A DNA stretch of 64,000 nt from Lysinibacillus sphaericus (GCF_002982115.1 NZ_CP019980.1:2736001-2800000), one strand, 5' to 3'. Positions 7,112 through 15,516 are shown, numbered from the stretch's first letter. Translations and numbers: made by a program. The notes: a model not told the origin generated them from the letters alone.

Positions 7112-8380
7112 TTGGCTAGTGTAAATCATTCAATCGGGCAGTATGTAAATTCTCCCGAAAAGCTGAAAAAAATGTATAAAAGGGTTTTAATTGTAGTTAG
7201 TTTATCGCAAATTTTCGGTGGAGCAGGTCTTGCTGCTGGTATCACGGTAGGCGCTCTCTTAGCCCAACAAATGCTTGGCACGGACGCATTTGCCGGATTA
7301 CCCTCTGCCCTATTTACATTAGGTTCAGCAGGGGCCGCTTTTATAGTGGGAAGACTTTCGCAACGCTATGGTCGCCGTATAGGGCTCGCTACTGGTTTTA
7401 TCACTGGTGGTCTTGGCGCTATTGGCGTTGTTATCGCAGCATTAATTAACAGTGTTTTTTTACTATTTGCTTCCTTACTTGTTTATGGTGCAGGCACAGC
7501 AACAAATTTACAGGCTCGATATGCCGGTACAGACTTAGCAAATAACAAACAACGCGCAACGGCCATTAGTACTACGATGGTTATGACCACATTCGGGGCC
7601 GTAGCAGGACCAAATTTAGTGGATGTCATGGGCAAATTTGCGCTTTCTATCGGTATTCCTTCATTAGCTGGTCCATTTCTATTATCTGCCATTGCATTTA
7701 TATTAGCAGGTTTGGTTCTTTTCATCATGCTTCGTCCAGATCCTTTACTGCTAGCAAAATCGATAGAAGCTCACCAACATCAAATCGTATCTGGAGAAGC
7801 TCTTCATCAGGCGCCTCCTTTAATGAATAAAAAAGGTATCATCGTTGGCGCAGTTGTGATGATTCTTACGCAAATCGTTATGGTAGCCATTATGACAATG
7901 ACGCCCATCCATATGCAACATCATGGACATAGTTTAGGTGCTGTAGGAATCGTTATTGGTTTCCATGTTGGTGCCATGTATCTTCCTTCTCTTGTCACAG
8001 GTATCCTTGTTGACAAGATTGGTAGAACAGCCATGAGTATTGCTGCTGGTGTTATTTTACTGTTTGCAGGTTTAATAGCGGCCTATGCACCAAGTGATTC
8101 TATGTTTATGCTAATCGTTGCTCTTTCTTTATTAGGTATAGGATGGAATTTCGGCTTAATTAGCGGAACTGCTCAAATTGTTGATGCCACAGAACCTTCA
8201 ACACGCGCTAAAATCCAAGGCACAATTGATGTTTTTATCGCATTGGCAGGTGCTTCAGGAGGGGCACTTTCGGGGATGATAGTAGCGAATTCCAGTTACG
8301 CCACTTTATCATTAACCGGTGGACTATTATCTTTATTATTAATCCCTGTGATTATCTGGTACCGCCAAGCAAAATCATGA
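7112..8380 (+). CDS. MFS transporter
   Basis: A 422-residue, roughly 12-helix major facilitator. The motif A equivalent is GRLSQRYGRRIG between helices 2 and 3, echoed in the second half by GILVDKIGRTAM. A central hydrophilic loop (about residues 208-235) is rich in His (EAHQHQIVSGEALHQ). The start is uncertain: a TTG at 7112 with weak GGTG pairing, or an ATG at 7172 with no visible site. I keep the TTG because the extra residues are plausible. It resembles proton-driven drug or small-solute carriers; the substrate is unknown. It stands alone, with terminators on both sides. Confidence 0.8.
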   Translation: MASVNHSIGQYVNSPEKLKKMYKRVLIVVSLSQIFGGAGLAAGITVGALLAQQMLGTDAFAGLPSALFTLGSAGAAFIVGRLSQRYGRRIGLATGFITGGLGAIGVVIAALINSVFLLFASLLVYGAGTATNLQARYAGTDLANNKQRATAISTTMVMTTFGAVAGPNLVDVMGKFALSIGIPSLAGPFLLSAIAFILAGLVLFIMLRPDPLLLAKSIEAHQHQIVSGEALHQAPPLMNKKGIIVGAVVMILTQIVMVAIMTMTPIHMQHHGHSLGAVGIVIGFHVGAMYLPSLVTGILVDKIGRTAMSIAAGVILLFAGLIAAYAPSDSMFMLIVALSLLGIGWNFGLISGTAQIVDATEPSTRAKIQGTIDVFIALAGASGGALSGMIVANSSYATLSLTGGLLSLLLIPVIIWYRQAKS

Positions 8381-8394
8381 TTCAATCGACCGAT

Positions 8395-8428
8395 CCAGGC
8401 TCTCAGTTTAATGAGACCTGGTTTTTTT
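8395..8428 (+). terminator. Rho-independent terminator
   Basis: CCAGG-C-TCTCA pairs with TGAGACCTGG with one bulged C, followed by seven T (8422-8428). It ends the MFS gene ahead of the convergent CPBP gene. Confidence 0.85.
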
Positions 8429-8447
8429 GTCGATGTTAACCATCTAT

Positions 8448-9152
8448 TCATCCCAAACTTGTCAGCAAAACCATCATGCCATTCGTTAAGCCGTGAATGA
8501 TAATGGAAGGCCAAATAGAATTCGTGCGTTCATATGCTAAAGCAAAAATAATGCCACTAAAGAAGTTGACGGGCATGACATTATAGGTGGGGATATGAGC
8601 AATCGTAAAAATAAATGAGCTAAGGATAATGGCACCGACCAATCCTAAGCGTGTACGTAACCAGCGATATAAAAACCCTCGATAAAAAATCTCTTCGTAT
8701 ATTGGTGAAATAACAGCCGCAGAGAGAAAGGCTATTAGTACCGTAAAGAAGGTTACGTTCTGCTGTATGGCCTGTGTTTTGCTATTTTCCACCGAAAACC
8801 CAATATAACTTGTTAGCACAACGATTAGTAAGGCGCCAATCATTAACAGAACCGAATAGCATAGTATCGTTTTCCATTGCTTCAACGAAATTGATGTTAT
8901 TCCTACTTCACGCCATGAAAGCTTTTTAGGACGTAGCGCTATAAAATAAACACCAAAAACAAGCGTAATTGCAATCGTGAACCCTGTTAATGTTCCAGCA
9001 TATAGTTCATTACGAAACAAGTGAGCATACATTGGTTTCACTAGCCATTTAATAATGCCGATGACAACAACAAACTCTACTAGCAATAATAAAATAAATT
9101 CTCTCCATCCCCAATTATCTTGATTTTTCCAGTTCATTTGTTTCGTTTCCAT
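8448..9152 (-). CDS. CPBP-family intramembrane metalloprotease
   Basis: A 234-residue membrane protein of the CaaX protease/bacteriocin-processing (Abi) family. The three active-site motifs are visible: YEEIFYRGFLYRWL (EExxxR), FTIAHIP (FxxxH) and IIHGLTNGMM near the C-terminus. About six to seven membrane helices. AAGAAGGATAG precedes the ATG at 9152. It is divergent from a MerR-family regulator whose promoter region holds a perfect palindrome, so it may be that regulator's target. In related bacteria such proteins confer self-immunity to bacteriocins or process membrane proteins; the role here is open. Confidence 0.85.
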   Translation of the reverse strand: METKQMNWKNQDNWGWREFILLLLVEFVVVIGIIKWLVKPMYAHLFRNELYAGTLTGFTIAITLVFGVYFIALRPKKLSWREVGITSISLKQWKTILCYSVLLMIGALLIVVLTSYIGFSVENSKTQAIQQNVTFFTVLIAFLSAAVISPIYEEIFYRGFLYRWLRTRLGLVGAIILSSFIFTIAHIPTYNVMPVNFFSGIIFALAYERTNSIWPSIIIHGLTNGMMVLLTSLG

Positions 9153-9197
9153 TCTCTATCCTTCTTCCTTTATATGATGTAATCTAAGTGTATGAGA

Positions 9198-9210
9198 TGA
9201 CGTAACGTCA
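9198..9210. promoter_or_regulatory. palindromic operator candidate
   Basis: TGACGTAACGTCA is a perfect inverted repeat with a single central base, placed between the divergent CPBP protease and MerR genes. MerR proteins bind dyads inside long promoter spacers, so this is the obvious site for the adjacent regulator (inference). Confidence 0.5.
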
Positions 9211-9240
9211 CCTGCAATCTTTTTTTCAGGAGGAATGAAA

Positions 9241-9966
9241 ATGAAACAATGGACGACTGGAGAGGTAGCGAAACAGCGAAATATTTCCATTCGCACACTT
9301 CGGTATTACGATCAAATTAATCTGCTTACACCAAGTTTTAAAGATGATTATGGACGACGATACTATTCAGAAGAAGACTTGTTTAAATTAGAGAAAATCA
9401 TCATTCTAAAAACGCTGTCACTTCCACTCGATAAAATTCGTGATTTATTAGATAAACTTTCCTATAAACAAATTTTAATTTCACATCACAATTACTTACA
9501 AGAACGACTTGCTGAACTGCAAACAAGTATCTCTCATACGACATCATTGATTAATATGATGGATTTAGAAGAATCATTATCGTGGGAACATGTGACGGAA
9601 CTCGTTCAACGTTCTCAAAGCACCTCTAAAAAATGGGTGGACTATTTCCAAGAGCATGAACAAACATTTTTACAACAAACTATTCCAAACCTCAGTAGCA
9701 ATGACATAATGACACAGCAATATATTGGATTACTACGACAAATTGAATGGTGTATCAAAAACAATATTCAAGCTGAATCGGACGAAGGCTTTCAAATTGG
9801 TTCCAAAATAATCGAATTATCAAACGATACGTTTCAAGGCGACACGGATTTAATGGATCAATTTTGGGAGGTTCGAAAACTCCCTACAGAGAAAACAGGA
9901 TTATACCCGATTTCAGCAGAGGTACTAGCGTATGTGGAACGTTGTATTGCTTATGTAACAGCTTGA
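9241..9966 (+). CDS. MerR-family transcriptional regulator
   Basis: A 241-residue regulator. The N-terminal MerR winged helix reads WTTGEVAKQRNISIRTLRYY with RRYYSEEDLFKLEKI and a following coiled coil (about 80-115). The C-terminal half resembles a TipAS-like effector domain (helical, KKWVDYFQEHEQTFLQQ and later EVLAYVERCIAYVTA). There is no Cys-rich metal-binding loop, so it is not a classical metal sensor. The ATG at 9241 is 7 bases from AGGAGG; an ATG two codons earlier is too close to that site. It is divergent from the CPBP protease. Confidence 0.85.
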   Translation: MKQWTTGEVAKQRNISIRTLRYYDQINLLTPSFKDDYGRRYYSEEDLFKLEKIIILKTLSLPLDKIRDLLDKLSYKQILISHHNYLQERLAELQTSISHTTSLINMMDLEESLSWEHVTELVQRSQSTSKKWVDYFQEHEQTFLQQTIPNLSSNDIMTQQYIGLLRQIEWCIKNNIQAESDEGFQIGSKIIELSNDTFQGDTDLMDQFWEVRKLPTEKTGLYPISAEVLAYVERCIAYVTA

Positions 9967-9981
9967 AAGCAGGCAAATAAA

Positions 9982-10012
9982 AAGCTATAGGAGATAGCGT
10001 CCCCTATAGCTT
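9982..10012 (-). terminator. Rho-independent terminator (leftward)
   Basis: AAGCTATAGG and CCTATAGCTT form a perfect 10-bp stem. On the minus strand it is followed by TTTATTTGCC, so it ends the thioredoxin-like gene. It sits between convergent genes. Confidence 0.7.
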
Positions 10013-10021
10013 AGGCAAGTC

Positions 10022-10342
10022 TTACGATAAAGTTAATCCATCTAAAAAAGCTTCAATCTCTTGTTGTGTTTTACGGTCCTTACTAACAAAGCGGCCAACT
10101 TCATTGCCTTTATCATAAGCTAGAAAACTTGGAATACCAAATACATCTAATGCAACACATAAATCGATGAAATCATCGCGGTCAATTTTCACAAAATGAT
10201 AATTGCTGTAGTTTTTTTCAATTGTCGGCATAATCGGATCAATAAATCGACAATCTCCACACCAGTCTGCTGAAAAAACAAATATTGTACGTTCACCTTT
10301 TTTTAAGTTTTCAAATTGCTCTATTGAGAGTAAATTTTCCAT
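10022..10342 (-). CDS. thioredoxin-family protein
   Basis: A 106-residue cytoplasmic thioredoxin fold with the active site SADWCGDCRF (CGDC rather than CGPC), the cis-Pro region FGIPSFLAYDKGNEVGRF, and the KIDRDDFIDLCVALDVFGIP strand-helix. The start is the ATG at 10342 (MENLLSIEQF) behind AAGGGGA, not the ATG seven codons upstream. A CGDC centre is found in several Bacillales thioredoxin-like proteins of general thiol-disulfide exchange. It is monocistronic with its own terminator. Confidence 0.88.
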   Translation of the reverse strand: MENLLSIEQFENLKKGERTIFVFSADWCGDCRFIDPIMPTIEKNYSNYHFVKIDRDDFIDLCVALDVFGIPSFLAYDKGNEVGRFVSKDRKTQQEIEAFLDGLTLS

Positions 10343-10453
10343 TAAAACAATCCCCTTTTTCACAGTTATTAATTCATCATAACATTTATTAAAATATGGT
10401 TAAACAATCATGCTTTGCATGTCCATCTAGCGCAATAAAAAAGATGCCTCTCG

Positions 10454-11071
10454 TTATTTTTTACATTGCTTTGCCATTTGCTCTGCTATTTGTTTTGAAT
10501 TTGGTGTTGCTTCATTATTCAATTGTGCAATAATATTTCCATAGTCTGCATCATTACGGTTTTGACTTAATTTATAGGCAGCCTGTATATCGCTAATCTT
10601 TATTTTAAATCCAACAATACCTTTCATTTCTTTTTCTAAAAGCTCTGGTGAAAGGTTTTCCCATAAAACAGGTTGCTCTCTATGCTTCTCATATTTTTCT
10701 AACAGCCACGTTAAATCTTCGCTTAATTCATCTTTATCTAAAAGTGTTGCTGTGCCATAAATATGGACCGCCTGATAATTCCACGTTGGCACATTTTCGT
10801 GCGAATACCAAGAAGAAGAAATATACGCATGGGGCCCTTGGAACATCACGAGCACATCCCCACAAGATGCAAATGTTCTCCACTGTGGGTTCCCATATGC
10901 CATATGGCCAGTAAGATACGTGTCCTCGCCTTTTTTATGTAACATTAACGGTAAGTGAGTGGCAATTGGTGTGCCTTGTTTTGTTGTGACAAGTGTAGCA
11001 AAAGAGTTCATTTGAATAAACGCTTCAATTTCATGAACATCTGTCACTTTATAGTATTTAGGAATATACAT
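10454..11071 (-). CDS. paiB: PaiB-type FMN-binding protein
   Basis: A 205-residue split-barrel FMN-binding protein of the PaiB family, in B. subtilis a negative regulator of protease production and sporulation. Recognisable blocks are MYIPKYYKVTDVHEIEAFI, TPIATHLPLML, GHMAYGNPQW, FQGPHAYISSSWYSHENVPT and WNYQAVHIYG, then IVGFKIKISDIQAAYKLSQN. The ATG at 11071 follows AAGGCGG. In B. subtilis it pairs with the acetyltransferase paiA. Here the remains of paiA lie directly upstream, so PaiB appears to have survived its partner. Confidence 0.9.
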   Translation of the reverse strand: MYIPKYYKVTDVHEIEAFIQMNSFATLVTTKQGTPIATHLPLMLHKKGEDTYLTGHMAYGNPQWRTFASCGDVLVMFQGPHAYISSSWYSHENVPTWNYQAVHIYGTATLLDKDELSEDLTWLLEKYEKHREQPVLWENLSPELLEKEMKGIVGFKIKISDIQAAYKLSQNRNDADYGNIIAQLNNEATPNSKQIAEQMAKQCKK

Positions 11072-11090
11072 AATCGTCCGCCTTTCCAAT

Positions 11091-11332
11091 TTAGTGATTT
11101 GTATTTACTTTTAAATAGCCCGCAGCGTCTTCATCGAAATAAATGAAATAAAATTGGGAACCACGATTCACTAGTTCCCGCTCCAATTGTTGAGGGGAAA
11201 TGCTCTATCCAAATAGGCTAGCATATTTTCAGGCTTATTTTGTTTGCTATATGTATCCTGAAACGTTTCAATACTTTTTTCTCGGAGTACATGTACATCT
11301 TCAAGCTTGCACTTTTTGATTTGTATAGTCAT
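11091..11332 (-). pseudogene. paiA: paiA remnant (frameshifted and 3'-deleted GNAT acetyltransferase)
   Basis: From the ATG at 11332 (behind AAAGGGG) the frame reads MTIQIKKCKLEDVHVLREKS and SIETFQDTYSKQNKPENMLA, the N-terminus of PaiA spermidine/spermine N-acetyltransferase. It hits a stop after FPLNNWSGN at 11171. In another frame the homology continues as ELVNRGSQFYFIYFDEDAAG and YLKVNTNH, then stops at 11091-11093. The C-terminal half with the acetyl-CoA-binding motif (RIYI...GxGxG) is absent, and paiB starts 20 bases later. So there is one frameshift plus a large deletion. The two halves match PaiA order exactly, which makes chance unlikely. Confidence 0.85.
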
Positions 11333-11460
11333 TTGATATACAGCCCCTTTATAAATCTTATTTCCTTGATACAGCATGAAAACATAGCACGGAAATCTGC
11401 CATAATTCAAATACCAAAATCCTAACTTTATTCTAGAAAAAAGACTTCACATGCTTTAAG

Positions 11461-11937
11461 TTACACAAATGCGACACATATGTACTGTTCGTTCTGTAAG
11501 CTTTCAAGGTGATGGCTTTCGATTTCAGCAATATGGATACGACGGCTTTTTAATGTTCGGTCATATTCTCCTGCCCAAAACCTAATTAAGTCCACGTTTT
11601 GCTCCGGTTTGATATGTTGCTTTAAATAGCTTAATAAATCATCTAAAAATTGCGGGCCCCAATTGCCCTCAATGCCATATACATAACTTTTTTCATTATA
11701 CAGCGCTAAATCATAGGGCGGATTATTCCATTCGAAAATATGCAATTGACCGAAAGCTGATTCATCTGGCGCATAGACAAGCCTTGCGTCATCATCCATC
11801 GAGTGCCAAGGCTGTTCTGGCGTATCCCCTGTTATCGGATGTAATTTTTTTAATTCTCTTACAGTGATTTCAGTAATTCCTGTACAATCTACTGTTTGTA
11901 ATTCGCAATCTGCTACTAGAACGGAATATAACGTCAT
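11461..11937 (-). CDS. hypothetical protein, 158 aa
   Basis: A soluble, acidic protein with a clear AGAAGGAGT ribosome binding site. I do not recognise the family. It begins MTLYSVLVADCELQTVDC and has a Trp-rich middle (EQPWHSMDDDARLVYAPDES, LHIFEWNNPPYDLALYNEKS). The C-terminal part carries IRFWAGEYDRTLKSRRIHIA. No signal peptide or membrane segment is visible. It sits just upstream of the broken paiA on the same strand, separated by about 130 bases. It may be a stand-alone gene. Confidence 0.65.
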   Translation of the reverse strand: MTLYSVLVADCELQTVDCTGITEITVRELKKLHPITGDTPEQPWHSMDDDARLVYAPDESAFGQLHIFEWNNPPYDLALYNEKSYVYGIEGNWGPQFLDDLLSYLKQHIKPEQNVDLIRFWAGEYDRTLKSRRIHIAEIESHHLESLQNEQYICVAFV

Positions 11938-12072
11938 CTCTTTGACTCCTTCTATTTGCTCAAAACTGGCTTATTTAGTCTTCTACATTATAGTAAGTTA
12001 CATAGAATTCAATTCATCCTATTTCGACACGCTTGTAATGAATCCCTTTTTACTTCCACTCTAACAAAAAAA

Positions 12073-12097
12073 GAATTTCCTAACTATTAGGAAATTC
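12073..12097 (-). terminator. Rho-independent terminator (leftward)
   Basis: GAATTTCCTAA (12073-12083) pairs perfectly with TTAGGAAATTC (12087-12097). On the minus strand seven T follow. It ends the glycine-betaine-binding lipoprotein gene. Confidence 0.85.
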
Positions 12098-12115
12098 CCC
12101 TTGTTATCTCTTAAC

Positions 12116-13018
12116 CTATTGTTTTGGTTGTAAATCCTCAATGGAATCGATATCCATATATGTAGGAACAACAAATCCATTTTTGGTCCCTGTTAAATTC
12201 TCTCCTAAATCAACAAAGTCATCTTTGTATTTTGCATAAAAGGAGCTATGTGTCGTTGGTAACCAAGCAGCGACAGTTGCATCGGCTACTCCTGATGCGA
12301 TTGCTTGAAACATGATGGCAGGATCAACTGGGGTGATTGTGACTGTGTATCCAAGTTCTTCAAATACTGCTTGTAGTACACTGCTTGAAGCTCTTTCTGA
12401 ATCCCATGGAGTGGACGCTAATTCAATTTCTTTGCCTTTCACTTTTGTCATCCCTTTTGTCCATTCATTTACCTTCTCTTCGTTTTGTGCGATCCATTTG
12501 TCTGCCGCCTCTTCAAAAGAAGTTGTTTGAGCTTCATACATTACAGCTTCCATATCTTCTGGTTCCCAATAGAATTGATCTAGAAGTGTATAGGCATCGG
12601 GTAAGTCTTTAGCCAAATCTTTGCGCACAAGTGTATTAATATTTTCCGTTCCACCTAATGTCCCTTGAGGGTCCTCTAAAAATTTTAAATCGTAGGATGA
12701 AAACATCCAATGCGGTGTCCATCCTGTAATAATAATAGGCTCTTCATTTCGAATAGCTTGCTCTAATGAACCTAACATCCCAGGGGTTGAACTTTCCTCC
12801 AGTTCCCAACCTTGCAAATTTTGATATTCCGCTAGCGTGTTTTCCGAAAGCTCCGTCAATCCTGCTCCTGGTTCAATCCCTATAATTTTATAATCAACCT
12901 GCTCACCTATGCTTTTGGTCTTGCCTGTTGTATCTGCATCATTTTTATCACCACATCCTGCTAATAGTAACGAAACAGCTATTCCAAAAGTAAGTCCTAC
13001 TGTTTTCAACTTGACCAT
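12116..13018 (-). CDS. opuAC: glycine betaine/proline-betaine substrate-binding lipoprotein, orphan
   Basis: A 300-residue extracytoplasmic binding protein of the OpuAC type. The signal peptide ends in the lipobox LLLAGC (acylated Cys about residue 22). Ligand-pocket blocks are IIITGWTPHWMFSSYDLKFL, ELASTPWDSERASSS and VADATVAAWLPTTHSSFY, supplying the Trp cage for betaine. AAGGGGGATG precedes the ATG at 13018. No OpuAA ATPase or OpuAB permease gene is adjacent, so it must serve a transporter encoded elsewhere. Its promoter is overlapped by a strong inverted repeat. Confidence 0.9.
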   Translation of the reverse strand: MVKLKTVGLTFGIAVSLLLAGCGDKNDADTTGKTKSIGEQVDYKIIGIEPGAGLTELSENTLAEYQNLQGWELEESSTPGMLGSLEQAIRNEEPIIITGWTPHWMFSSYDLKFLEDPQGTLGGTENINTLVRKDLAKDLPDAYTLLDQFYWEPEDMEAVMYEAQTTSFEEAADKWIAQNEEKVNEWTKGMTKVKGKEIELASTPWDSERASSSVLQAVFEELGYTVTITPVDPAIMFQAIASGVADATVAAWLPTTHSSFYAKYKDDFVDLGENLTGTKNGFVVPTYMDIDSIEDLQPKQ

Positions 13019-13098
13019 TTTACATCCCCCTTAATTAGAAGAGACTTTCCTTGTCTCTAGACCTTTGACCGACTTTATAAAAGTTTATCTGGTTCAAA

Positions 13099-13139
13099 GT
13101 AACAACTTGATTTTAACAACAAGTTGTTACTTTTGTCAA
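13099..13139 (-). promoter_or_regulatory. promoter of opuAC-like gene overlapped by an inverted-repeat operator
   Basis: Read leftward: TTGACA (13139-13134), an 18-base spacer, and TAAAAT (13115-13110). A perfect 11-bp inverted repeat, GTAACAACTTG (13099-13109) and CAAGTTGTTAC (13120-13130), flanks the -10 hexamer and fills the spacer. Binding there would occlude RNA polymerase. In Bacillus, GbsR/OpcR (MarR-type) repressors control betaine genes; no regulator gene is adjacent. Confidence 0.6.
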
Positions 13140-13246
13140 TTAAGGCAAATTTATATTTCCATTTAAAGGGATGTAAAAATAGCCCTGTTGGCTTTACTTT
13201 GCCCCTTCGATTTAATTTTCAAAATGGGCATCTTGTATCTTCCTTT

Positions 13247-13324
13247 TTAGAAATAACGAAAAAGACGATGACCTAAAACGTCAATCATTGCCTTATGTTC
13301 GAATGTTCTGAAAAATAAATTCAT
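13247..13324 (-). CDS. 25-residue small ORF downstream of the FAD oxidase
   Basis: ATG at 13324 behind AGGGGG (spacing about 6-7). It encodes MNLFFRTFEHKAMIDVLGHR followed by LFRYF and stops at 13247. It starts 22 bases after the FAD-oxidase stop on the same strand. It is basic and amphipathic, with no known family. The ribosome binding site is the main support; conservation in relatives would decide. The rest of the 13019-13345 gap holds the opuAC promoter and nothing else I recognise. Confidence 0.35.
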   Translation of the reverse strand: MNLFFRTFEHKAMIDVLGHRLFRYF

Positions 13325-13345
13325 TACGAACCCCCTATGCAGTAT

Positions 13346-14701
13346 TTAGCCTAATCCTTGAGGAAAACTAAAGACATTAAACGGATCATACTTTTTATTT
13401 ACCTGATGCAAGCGTTGTGCATTGCCTCCAAAATATTCTTTGTCATAATTTGAGAGATGATTGATTGGAAAATTTACATAAGAGCCTTCCGTAATGGTTT
13501 TAATAAATTCAAAACGTTGACGCACCCATGCTTCATTTTCCTTTGCGTATTGATCTTCTGTCCACACAGACTGAATACCCATAATATACTTAGCATTGCG
13601 ATAGAAAAATGCGGTTTCCGCTTTGCCAACTTGGCTTATTTCTCCGCCTAATGCATAAAAAGATATAGCCGTATACACGGAACCTTGTGGAGTATTATTT
13701 AGGAGCGCAACGGTGTTTTGAAGCTCCGCAAGTGTATAATGTCTTTGAACAAATCTACCTGTTGACTTAAATTTTTCATATGGTGGATAGGTTGCTTCTA
13801 CCTTTTTAACAGCTTCTAAAAATGATAGTTGTGCTAGCTCTAGCTGAAACCCTTCTACCTCAGCAAAGGGTTGTAAAATTTTCTTAGCCATCTCCGAAGG
13901 TCCGTAAAAAAATCCGCTAGCAAAAATACCTAACCCTTCGCCTTCCGCATTATAAAAGCTTGCAACCACTGTCATTCGTTTATCTAACTGTGGCAACCAG
14001 TTTTGCCAAATATTCATTACTTGCATTTGCTTAGCTTGCGTTGTACCTACATAAAAAAATCTAATAAGTGTAATAGAAGCATTGATAGGCTTTGGCAACT
14101 GAAATGTCATACTGACCACAACTCCAAAGTTACCTCCCCCTGCCCCACGACACGCCCAGAAAAGATCCGCGTTACACTGTTTATTTGCTTTAATAAGCTT
14201 TCCTTCGTAATTAATTAACTCAAATTCAACTAAACTATCACATCCCAAACCGTATAGTCGACTAGAAAATCCCCAGCCTCCTCCGAGCGTAAACCCTGCT
14301 ACACCAACAGTTGGGCAAGTACCACCTGGAAAAGTATATCCATTCGTACCAATAAACTCATACACCTCAGCATTTTTTGCTCCGGCTTCTATTTTTAAGC
14401 GATGACGTTTTTTATCCATTGTCATCGCATTCATTCGACTAATATCAATAACCAATACATAATCACCTGTAGAATATCCTTCATAATGATGTCCACCAGA
14501 TCTGATTCGAATAGGTACACAATGTCTACGTGCCCATCGAATAGCATTGATAACATCTTGCTTTCTTTCACAATAAACGATTACGATTGGATACTTTTGT
14601 ATTGCACGATTCCATTCCTGTCGTGCCTCATCATAATTCGCATCTTTTAACGTGACAACTTCACCAGTCAGCCCTTTAAAAAACAATGAATCCTGCTCCA
14701 T
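13346..14701 (-). CDS. berberine-bridge-enzyme-type FAD-linked oxidoreductase
   Basis: A 451-residue flavoenzyme (FAD_binding_4 then BBE domain). Bicovalent FAD attachment is predicted: His in RIRSGGHHYEGYSTGD and Cys in SSRLYGLGCDSLVEFE. The pyrophosphate loop is GGTCPTVGVAGFTLGGGWG. The C-terminal BBE segment is YDKEYFGGNAQRLHQVNKKY with DPFNVFSFPQGL. GAGGTGAAG precedes the ATG at 14701. B. subtilis YvdP (CotQ), of this family, is a spore-coat protein; similar deployment is possible but not shown. The oxidised substrate (sugar or secondary metabolite) is unknown. Confidence 0.88.
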   Translation of the reverse strand: MEQDSLFFKGLTGEVVTLKDANYDEARQEWNRAIQKYPIVIVYCERKQDVINAIRWARRHCVPIRIRSGGHHYEGYSTGDYVLVIDISRMNAMTMDKKRHRLKIEAGAKNAEVYEFIGTNGYTFPGGTCPTVGVAGFTLGGGWGFSSRLYGLGCDSLVEFELINYEGKLIKANKQCNADLFWACRGAGGGNFGVVVSMTFQLPKPINASITLIRFFYVGTTQAKQMQVMNIWQNWLPQLDKRMTVVASFYNAEGEGLGIFASGFFYGPSEMAKKILQPFAEVEGFQLELAQLSFLEAVKKVEATYPPYEKFKSTGRFVQRHYTLAELQNTVALLNNTPQGSVYTAISFYALGGEISQVGKAETAFFYRNAKYIMGIQSVWTEDQYAKENEAWVRQRFEFIKTITEGSYVNFPINHLSNYDKEYFGGNAQRLHQVNKKYDPFNVFSFPQGLG

Positions 14702-15007
14702 TTCTTCACCTCTAGTAGTCCGCGTTGTTTAAACTAGTATATTCGTTGTAGGGTAGTAGGTTTGGGTATAAGGAAACTTACTGACTAGAAATAAATTAAG
14801 AGACTTAGATTCTTCTGAATATGGGCAGCAGCTCATCTTGCTTGCTCATCAAGCCCAACAACATACTGTGCCAAACTTAGTAACTTTCTTCACTAGAGTG
14901 CAATACTTACATTTATTTAAACGATTTATAAAAAGAGGCACAATAAGGATGAATTTTTTTGTTGAAGCTTCTATAATAGAGTGAGAGAAGACAAAGAGGT
15001 GAACGAT
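14702..15007. promoter_or_regulatory. divergent intergenic region with a TATAAT box for the DUF2621 gene
   Basis: TATAAT at 14972-14977 is a perfect -10 for the rightward gene, though no good -35 is seen. Its predicted start (about 14984) lies downstream of an in-frame GTG at 14981 and supports initiation at the TTG at 15008. For the leftward oxidase a TATACT (14741-14736, minus) is present without a clear -35. No gene is seen in this stretch. Confidence 0.45.
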
Positions 15008-15436
15008 TTGTTAGATGGTTGGTTTTTATGGTTTATTTTATTTTGGGTAGTCGTCCTTATTTCGCTAATGGCTATTGGCGGATTTTTCATGTTCCGCAAG
15101 TTTTTAAAGGCTTTACCAAAGCAGGATGGGAAATCAGATTTAGATTGGCAGGAATTTTACTTAGATAAAACGATTCATCTATGGGGACAACCTGAGAAGG
15201 AATTTCTATATGAGTTGGTGAGCCCAGTACCTGAGCTATTTAGACAAGTGGCGAAAGAAAAAATTGCAGGTAAAATTGGCGAGCTCGCTTTAGAAGAAAA
15301 GGCGACATCTATAGACAATGATTTAATTATACGCGGTTATATTCAAGCTACGCCTAAACGTGACCACAAATTTTTACGTAAAAAATTAGATCAAATGCAA
15401 ATTGATGTTACCCCATATGAGCATCTTTTTGACTAA
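15008..15436 (+). CDS. DUF2621 membrane protein (YneK-like)
   Basis: About 142 residues, read from the TTG at 15008 preceded by AGAGGTG at 6 bases. One N-terminal membrane helix (DGWFLWFILFWVVVLISLMA) is followed by a cytoplasmic domain with DLDWQEFYLDKTIHLWGQPE and FRQVAKEKIAGKIGELALEE. This matches DUF2621, represented by B. subtilis yneK, which lies next to ccdA-yneI-ccdC there as here. Function is unknown; linkage to cytochrome c biogenesis is contextual. It is convergent with the small gene and the ccd genes. Confidence 0.8.
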   Translation: MLDGWFLWFILFWVVVLISLMAIGGFFMFRKFLKALPKQDGKSDLDWQEFYLDKTIHLWGQPEKEFLYELVSPVPELFRQVAKEKIAGKIGELALEEKATSIDNDLIIRGYIQATPKRDHKFLRKKLDQMQIDVTPYEHLFD

Positions 15437-15444
15437 TAGGATGC

Positions 15445-15478
15445 AAAAAAGCCGCACTGCAATAGGTGCGGCTTTTTT
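15445..15478 (+). terminator. Rho-independent terminator
   Basis: GCCGCAC (15451-15457) pairs with GTGCGGC (15466-15472), extended by an A/T stem and followed by seven T. It ends the DUF2621 gene and could also act leftward. Confidence 0.88.
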
Positions 15479-15516
15479 TGATATAGAACGATTTAATTAG
15501 TTTAGCGATTTATGCT

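Noticed and set aside
10409..10421. CATGC-TTT-GCATG hairpin as a terminator of paiB
   Set aside because: Stem of five base pairs with no T tract, and it lies upstream of the paiB stop-side region rather than directly after the gene.
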